From Luscinia megarhynchos (taxonomy: Eukaryota; Chordata; Aves; Passeriformes; Turdidae), in NCBI GenBank assembly GCA_034336665.1, contig JAPFBE010000033.1, positions 2,852,001-2,916,000 on the forward strand: a stretch of 64,000 nucleotides of DNA, written 5' to 3'. A model generated the notes under the pieces. The model did not search any database. It was not told the DNA's origin and saw only the letters and a program-made list of their open reading frames with translations. This document shows positions 58,410 to 64,000 of this stretch, piece after piece (position 1 is the first letter of the stretch; each line of letters opens with the position of its first letter). Made by a program: the position numbers and the translations under genes.

Positions 58410-58704
58410 CTGCCACGTGTTACATCACCGGGAACAGACACAGGCCGAGTGTGTCGGCAGCTAAAGAAAGGATTAGAACTGAGTTATTTGTTCTGTTTTG
58501 TTGTTAATTTTAATAACTGCTGTTGTTTCTGCTTGTATGGTTAGACAGATCAGTAAAGAGCTGTTATTTCTACCCCCTTACCTCTGCCTTAGAGTTCTTA
58601 ATTCAAACAATTCTAACACTTGGGAGGAAGCAGAATTAAATTCTCTATTTTCAGAGAGGTGCTTCTGCCTTTACTGGCAGACACCTGTCCTTCAAACCAA
58701 GACA

Positions 58705-60965
58705 GCAGGGAATGGAGTTGACGGTGCATAATTCTAACTTAATTTGAGTTTCTAAAATATCAGGAAAATCTTGTCTAAAATGTAAGCTGTAAGACTTGGT
58801 AAGACTGTTTGGAATCTGGAATTAATTGAGCTCTGAACTGTGATATATAATATAGAATTATATTGCTATTTAGATGTCTATGTCTAAATGCCTCTAGTAT
58901 TCTTTAAATGCTGCCTCTGTAATTTTTCAGGAAATAAGGATATATACTTGGGTGGAATGGAGTAAATGAAAGTAATCTCTATATTGGAGAATAATTGATA
59001 CACATCAGGAGACTGACTTTGGTTTTAGGTGTTCCAGTAAAAAGAGTGTGAAAACTTCAGTGGCACCATTTTACAGATCCTTTGGGTTTAATGTTTGAGC
59101 CCACTATATTTTCTGAGTAAGTGGGAAGGAATGGGAATAGAGTGGGCAAGCAGATTTACTACAGGGAGAAATGCAAACAAAGAGATGGAAGGAGTAAATT
59201 GCCAAAGTGAGGTGCTGCTCTCTGGTACATGTAGGGAAATGGCACGGCTTCAAAGGATATGTGCTTTGCCACCTCTCTAAGGCATCTCGTGTTTTCCCTT
59301 TTATTTAATCTAGTAGAGCACTAGTGCCTTCTCAGTGGGCTGTAGTGGGAGGTTGAGGCTTATGGGTTTGTTTTCTGCTGCTGACACTTGCTGCTCTTGC
59401 TGATTGACATGTTTGGCTCTCTGGTCTGCATCCCCTCCTTTGCACAGATCTGTCTGTGCCTCACACCCTCTCTCATGGGAGCCCTCCCGTGCTCCTCTGT
59501 GTGCTTTCTGGGGGAGTTAGGGCCTTTCAGAGCCCTCACTAGCTATTGAAGATTAATTAACTTTCTTTCCAGCTGTGTCACGAAAACAAAGGGCTGTTGT
59601 GTTCAGCCTTTGTCTTTTCTACGTGCAGGGGCCCTTCAAGAAGCAGCTCTTCCTCCCCTCTATTCCAACCAGAATCTGCATGTTTGCTATTTTCTTTTTA
59701 TTAGTAGATAGTACTGAATAAAGTGCATCTTTGTGTGGCTTTCTAACTGTACAATTTATTGCTTGTGATACCTTGGGTACAAAGGACTAGCAAAACACTA
59801 TTTTGAGAGACTATTTTGAGTACCCAGTTATGAAATGCTTAAAGTAAATAAGGAAAAGGTGAATAAATTGCTGCAAGTGAAATGATGCTTAAAACATTTA
59901 ATCTGAAAATGTTACTTATAATTTTTTCAAGATGAGGTTCACTGTAAAACAACATTTACTCTGACATGCTTTTGAATTTGTTTTAAAATAGGATAAATTC
60001 AATGAAGACTGAATCCATTAGACTGTCTTGCATGTCATGGACCTGCTTGTGCCTCTTCATTTTGCAATGCCTGCTTTTCTGGTCCCGTCATGAGTAAAAG
60101 GGGCTTCTGTATGTACCATGCCTTTCAAAATGCATTGAGCAACTTGGGAAAGAGCCTGTTGTCACTGTGTCATAGCAAACTTTATAATTCAGTCCCCAAA
60201 AATCAAAGACAAATGTTTCAGTAACTTTTTGCCTTTATTTCAGACTGTATTTTCTCAGTTAATGAATGAGAGAAATTCCATGTAGGCACATACTATTACA
60301 TAGTAAGCCTTATTTGTATGCAACAAACTGCTTGAACTCCTACTTGACAGTTCAAGGAGTGGCTCCTTCATCCCCCAGGGAAGAGTAGTTTTAAATAACA
60401 CTTACTGATAAAAGAAAGCAAATGAAGAGTTCTCAGTTAATCAATTTTATCGATACCCTACACAGGTTGCAATACAGACACTTCTTTCTCTTGTAGATGT
60501 TTAATTTGCTTTTAAGTCATGCTTGTTGGTGGAAGGCTAATATATCAGCAAACTTGTGTGTGAACCTTTACTCCTTTTGCAGGATCTTAGAAATAACTGA
60601 CCTATACCAAATCAATGGAAAAAAATTTAAACCTACCAGTATGTATGGGATAATCACAAAGGTGACTGACAGGAAAGTCATTCATGTTTATTCACTGTCT
60701 AATAGCAATTGAGGAGTTGCTGGGCTAAACCAGCCCAAGAAACATTGCTAAAATTGTCTGTGGCTATAAGTATCAGAGGCCTGTTTGGAAATAATAGGTA
60801 TAAGTTGTTACTGCTTTTGCTGATGTGACTTGCAGAGATGCAAACAGCTGCTTCTGGTTTCACTATGGTTTCTTGAAACTCTCAAACAGCTTAAAATAGA
60901 TGGCTTTCTTGTGGCTTTCTAAACTTGGATGTCTTGCTAAACTTGTATATGTTTCCTTTAAACAG
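58705..60965. other. Distal MEX3C intron with no recognised element
   Basis: This is AT-rich intron leading to the acceptor at 60965. Several polypyrimidine stretches occur. An open frame at 60497-60712 shows no known motif and is probably chance. Confidence 0.5.
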
Positions 60966-61876
60966 GTTGCAAAATAAAAGCACTAAGGGCCAAGACAAAT
61001 ACTTACATTAAGACCCCTGTTCGTGGAGAAGAATCTGTCTTTGTTGTCACTGGGCGAAAGGAGGACGTAGCCATGGCTAAAAGGGAAATTCTCTCAGCTG
61101 CTGAACACTTCTCCATGATCAGAGCATCACGCAACAAGAGCGGTCCTGCCCTGGGAGGCCTGCCATGTACCCCTAACCTTCCAGGTCAGATGACAGTCCA
61201 AGTCAGGGTGCCTTACCGTGTAGTTGGGCTGGTGGTTGGACCAAAAGGAGCTACAATCAAAAGAATTCAGCAGCAGACCCATACCTACATAGTCACCCCC
61301 AGCAGGGATAAGGAGCCAGTCTTCGAAGTCACAGGAATGCCTGAAAATGTCAACTGTGCGCGTGAGGAGATAGAGATGCATATAGCCATGCGTACTGGGA
61401 ACTGCGTCAAGCTGAATAAAGAGAATGATTTCTACTACAATGGTACAGATGTGAGCTTTGAAGGAGGCACTCTCAGGTCTGTATGGCTTGCTTCTAATCC
61501 TGTCTCTCTTAGCCACACCAGAATGATTTCTAATTATTGGAATGACAGCTCCAGCTCCTTGGGAAGTAGTTCCACAGATTCCTGTTTTGGAAGCAATAGA
61601 TTGACTGCCTTCAGCCCAACAAGTCCATTCAGCACAGGCAACTTTTGGTTTGGAGAAACGTTGCCTTCAGTGGGCATGGAAGATCTCATGGTTGACTCTC
61701 CTGTGTATGACTCCTTATCAATGTCTTCCCAAACCATTTGGACTCCTTTTGAACCTGTAAACCCTCTCCCTGGCTTTGATAGTAACCCTGCTAGTAACAC
61801 CAAGCTTCAATACCGAGGGAGACAGCCATCTACTTCTTGCCTGTCACCCACATTTCCAGAAAGCCTGGAAGAGTGA
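60966..61876 (+). CDS. MEX3C: MEX3C coding exon 2, KH1-KH2 and linker, ending at a premature stop
   Basis: Exon 2 begins by completing the split Gly codon and continues KH1 from [14 protein letters not shown], with the first GxxG loop GRQG from exon 1. KH2 has [13 protein letters not shown] (near 61240). The linker that follows is Ser-rich with the [11 protein letters not shown] and [13 protein letters not shown] motifs. The frame ends at TGA 61874-61876 after [11 protein letters not shown], where intact MEX3C proteins continue into the RING. Unusual replacements include [24 protein letters not shown] and TDSCFGS. With exon 1 this gives 499 codons. Confidence 0.88.
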
Positions 61877-62175
61877 GTAGTGACCCACCTAGCACTGGCC
61901 ACCAAGTAGGCCTTCCCATCTATATCCCTGCATTCTCCAATGGCACCAACAGCTATTCATCTTCCAGTGGTGGCTCCACGTCCAGCTCTCCCCCTGAGTT
62001 GAGACAGAAGCATGACTGTGTCATGTGCTTCGAGAACCAAGTTTTTGTGGCCCTGGTCCCCTGTGGTCACAATCTCTTCTGCCTGGAGTGTACCAACAAA
62101 ATCTGTGAAAAGGAAGTCCCACTGTGTCCTGTTTGCCAGACAGCTGTTACTCAGGCAATCCAAATTCACTCTTAA
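61877..62175 (+). pseudogene. MEX3C: MEX3C RING domain region, out of frame with exon 2
   Basis: The C-terminal part lies in another frame, readable from about 61861 (VSSDPPSTG) to the stop at 62173-62175. It contains [21 protein letters not shown] and a complete C3HC4-type RING ([25 protein letters not shown]) and ends AIQIHS like other MEX3C proteins. All zinc ligands are present, but several normally constant residues differ. It would be translated only if the frame were corrected by splicing, by frameshifting, or if the indel is a sequence error. Confidence 0.85.
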
Positions 62176-63965
62176 ATAGAGATATTATAGAGATATTATT
62201 ACATGTGGACTTTTAAAGACTCTTAAAGGCGTGGATGTAATGGTACCCTCTAGTAAACTTTCTAATGAATACTGACTGTTGGACCTCCTTGGGATTAGGC
62301 TGAAGTTATTAATAAATTTTTACTTTCTCAAAAGGCTGCTATGGTAACACTAAACTTAAGTGGTCTCTGTCTGGCTCAGTGTAAGTAGATGGCATGTTTA
62401 GCAGAGATACATCTGGTGTAATGTTATGGCACAGTGAGGGCAAGTTTTCATAAATTACACAACTGAAAAAAATGCTCAAATTTTCCGGGCTTTTCTAAAG
62501 GATCTCTGTTAATTGTTTGGCTTCTGTGAGCTGGCAGCAATGAACCTTGTTGCCTAAATGCAAAAGTACTTGTCTGCTATGGAGGATGTGTGGTATTATC
62601 AGTATACCAAACAACACTTCCAATGCTGTCTTCTGACAGTTTTGAGGAAATTTTTTTTGCTTTATGTGACAACTTATGCCTAATTCTTCAGCGTTGCAAA
62701 TATCTTTTAAAGCATAGTTTGATTTATTGAAACGAATTGTGTTATTGGCAGGTTCAGATAATAAATGATAGTGAGGTGGGAAGAAAGAAGCTGCCAGATG
62801 CACCTCCATTTTGTCCTTGATAAGGGCAGTATGTCCAGAGGATCAGGAATGTCTCAATTTGTGAATTCCTACCCACTGCTTTTGTTAGGGTAATGTGGAA
62901 AAAGTCCGGCTGGATTCATCCAGTTACAATAAGGGCTTTGGGATGCACATACTTTGACTTAGAGTAATGATTCTGACATTCTGTTCATTAGCCTGATCAA
63001 GCTGTTCTTTACTTTTTTAGAGAGTATATAGTTCAAAATGTGAAGCATTTTTATGTTCAATTCATGTCTTACACATAAATATATATTTTTAGTAGGAAAA
63101 AGGAAATGCCCTTGTATTATTCATGACAGCAGCTGTGACAGTGGCCCTGTAATCAGTTTACTTCATTTCAAAACTGTCTTTCCACAAAACAAGTCTCTTG
63201 AATGACCTTCTTACATTTCAACCTGTGGATGTTTCTAGCTTTTTCATCCTCAGTACACTCCCAAATCTGTGCTGACATATATTAAAACAGCAAAAACAAA
63301 CCAAAAAAGACACAAGTATAGTTCTGATGTATTTTTTTCCTCTTTTTTAAAGCATTATTTTCCCAAGACAATCTTTTTCTCAGTGTAACAAAAAGAAGAA
63401 ATTGTGTATTAAAGTAGGAAATATGCAGAAAATTTTATTTTTATTTCCACTTCAAGAGTTACATTTCGTATAAAAGTTTACAACTAGGAGTTGCCTTAAA
63501 GGCATATTATATACTGCATAACTTTAATACTATAATTGCTTGTAGGATAGTTACATGTCAGTATTAAAATCTGATCTCTAACTGCAGTCTTGTAGATGCA
63601 ATGTTCACCGAGGGTGTATTTTGTTTTATTGCATTGTATACTGCAACTAATAAGCCAAGGAATCAACAGACATTAGGTGCGCGTACCATTTCTATAAACC
63701 ACAACCTAAGAATAAACTGATAAACTATTGATCTAGCTTAGTATTTGCTAATTTTGCTACACTCTTTGTTATGTATATGTAGGGAGGTCATAGAGATTAT
63801 AAATTCAATTTTGGTAAAGTTTAAAAATATATATTTTATGATAAAGGGCCTTGAACTTATGATGGCCAAAGCATTGATATTATATATTTGCTGTAAAGAG
63901 AATTATAAGAGTTTATTTTTCTGATCTTAAAAGTTACTTAATAAAGACTTGTTTCCATTAACTTG
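62176..63965 (+). other. MEX3C: MEX3C 3' UTR
   Basis: About 1.8 kb of AT-rich sequence follows the stop. An early AATAAA lies near 62309 and a stronger terminal AATAAA at 63940-63945, followed by a GT/T-rich stretch. It has several ATTTA-like AU elements. There are no mobile elements in it, unlike the intron. Confidence 0.65.
63940..63945 (+). terminator. Terminal poly(A) signal of MEX3C
   Basis: A canonical AATAAA in CTTAATAAAGACTTG, the last such signal before the window end and placed to close a 1.8-kb 3' UTR. Confidence 0.65.
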
Positions 63966-64000
63966 AATGTTTTCCTCTCTTCATGGTTGTCACTTGAAGC

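Larger units (their letters stand above)
49821..58704 (+). mobile_element. Solo LTR, family E, split by provirus F
   Basis: The LTR starts TGTTGGGGG at 49821 and runs to 50236, then resumes at 58414 and ends AAGACA at 58704. Its flanks GCACG and GCAGG match at four of five positions. Without the insert it is about 707 bp, close to the 716-bp copy at 37562. The two halves align in order with the intact solo LTR at 33516-34147, proving that provirus F integrated into it. Confidence 0.85.
27024..60965 (+). other. MEX3C: MEX3C intron 1
   Basis: This 33.9-kb intron has a GTGAGT donor at 27024 and a TTTAAACAG acceptor ending at 60965. It divides the KH1 domain just after the GxxG loop glycine, the position of the single coding intron in MEX3 genes. 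Most of it is mobile elements, listed separately: nested CR1s, an ERVL-like element, solo LTRs and provirus F. Confidence 0.85.

Noticed and set aside
60497..60712. Possible extra MEX3C exon before exon 2
   Set aside because: No similarity to MEX3 proteins. The exon 1 donor and exon 2 acceptor phases already join perfectly.
61864..61880. A GTGAGT donor-like site at the MEX3C frameshift, hinting at a short intron
   Set aside because: The RING sequence resumes within a few bases, so there is no room for an intron with branch point and acceptor.

Overview
This window looks like bird nuclear DNA, probably from a songbird or other neoavian. The evidence is CR1-type LINEs with the usual avian 3' end, several avian LTR families, and one recognisable host gene, MEX3C, with a normal two-exon structure. 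There are no bacterial features, CRISPR arrays, tRNA genes or rRNA genes that I can see.

Layout. Positions 1-405 are the tail and 3' LTR of a plus-strand retrovirus that lies mostly outside the window and sits inside the env tail of provirus A. Positions 406-9768 are provirus A, minus strand and betaretrovirus-like, with a solo LTR inserted in its gag. Positions 9771-17906 are provirus B, also minus strand and betaretrovirus-like, with a matching LTR pair. Positions 17907-26030 are intergenic, holding solo LTRs and CR1 pieces. Positions 26031-27130 are a CpG-rich promoter plus MEX3C exon 1. The 33.9-kb MEX3C intron (27024-60965) holds a CR1 nested in a CR1, an ERVL-like element (37562-40860), many solo LTRs, and a complete 8.17-kb gammaretrovirus-like provirus F (50237-58409) inside an older solo LTR. 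MEX3C exon 2 and its 3' UTR fill 60966 to about 63965.

MEX3C encodes an RNA-binding protein with two KH domains and a C-terminal RING E3 ligase domain. Both KH GxxG loops and all RING Cys/His ligands are present. A small indel near 61870 shifts the frame, so the reading frame stops after 499 codons and separates the RING from the KH domains. The normally very conserved protein also carries many replacements.

By my rough sum, retroviral and LINE sequence covers about two thirds of the window, far above the bird average. Human MEX3C maps to 18q21, a block that I recall being Z-linked in birds. Together these suggest that the window comes from the female-specific W chromosome and that this is a decaying W copy of MEX3C. 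That is inference, and it can be tested by male/female read depth and by comparison with a Z copy.

All retroviral genes are described as found, with their breaks. None is shown to be functional. The only long unbroken retroviral frame is a 345-codon env-like frame in provirus F.
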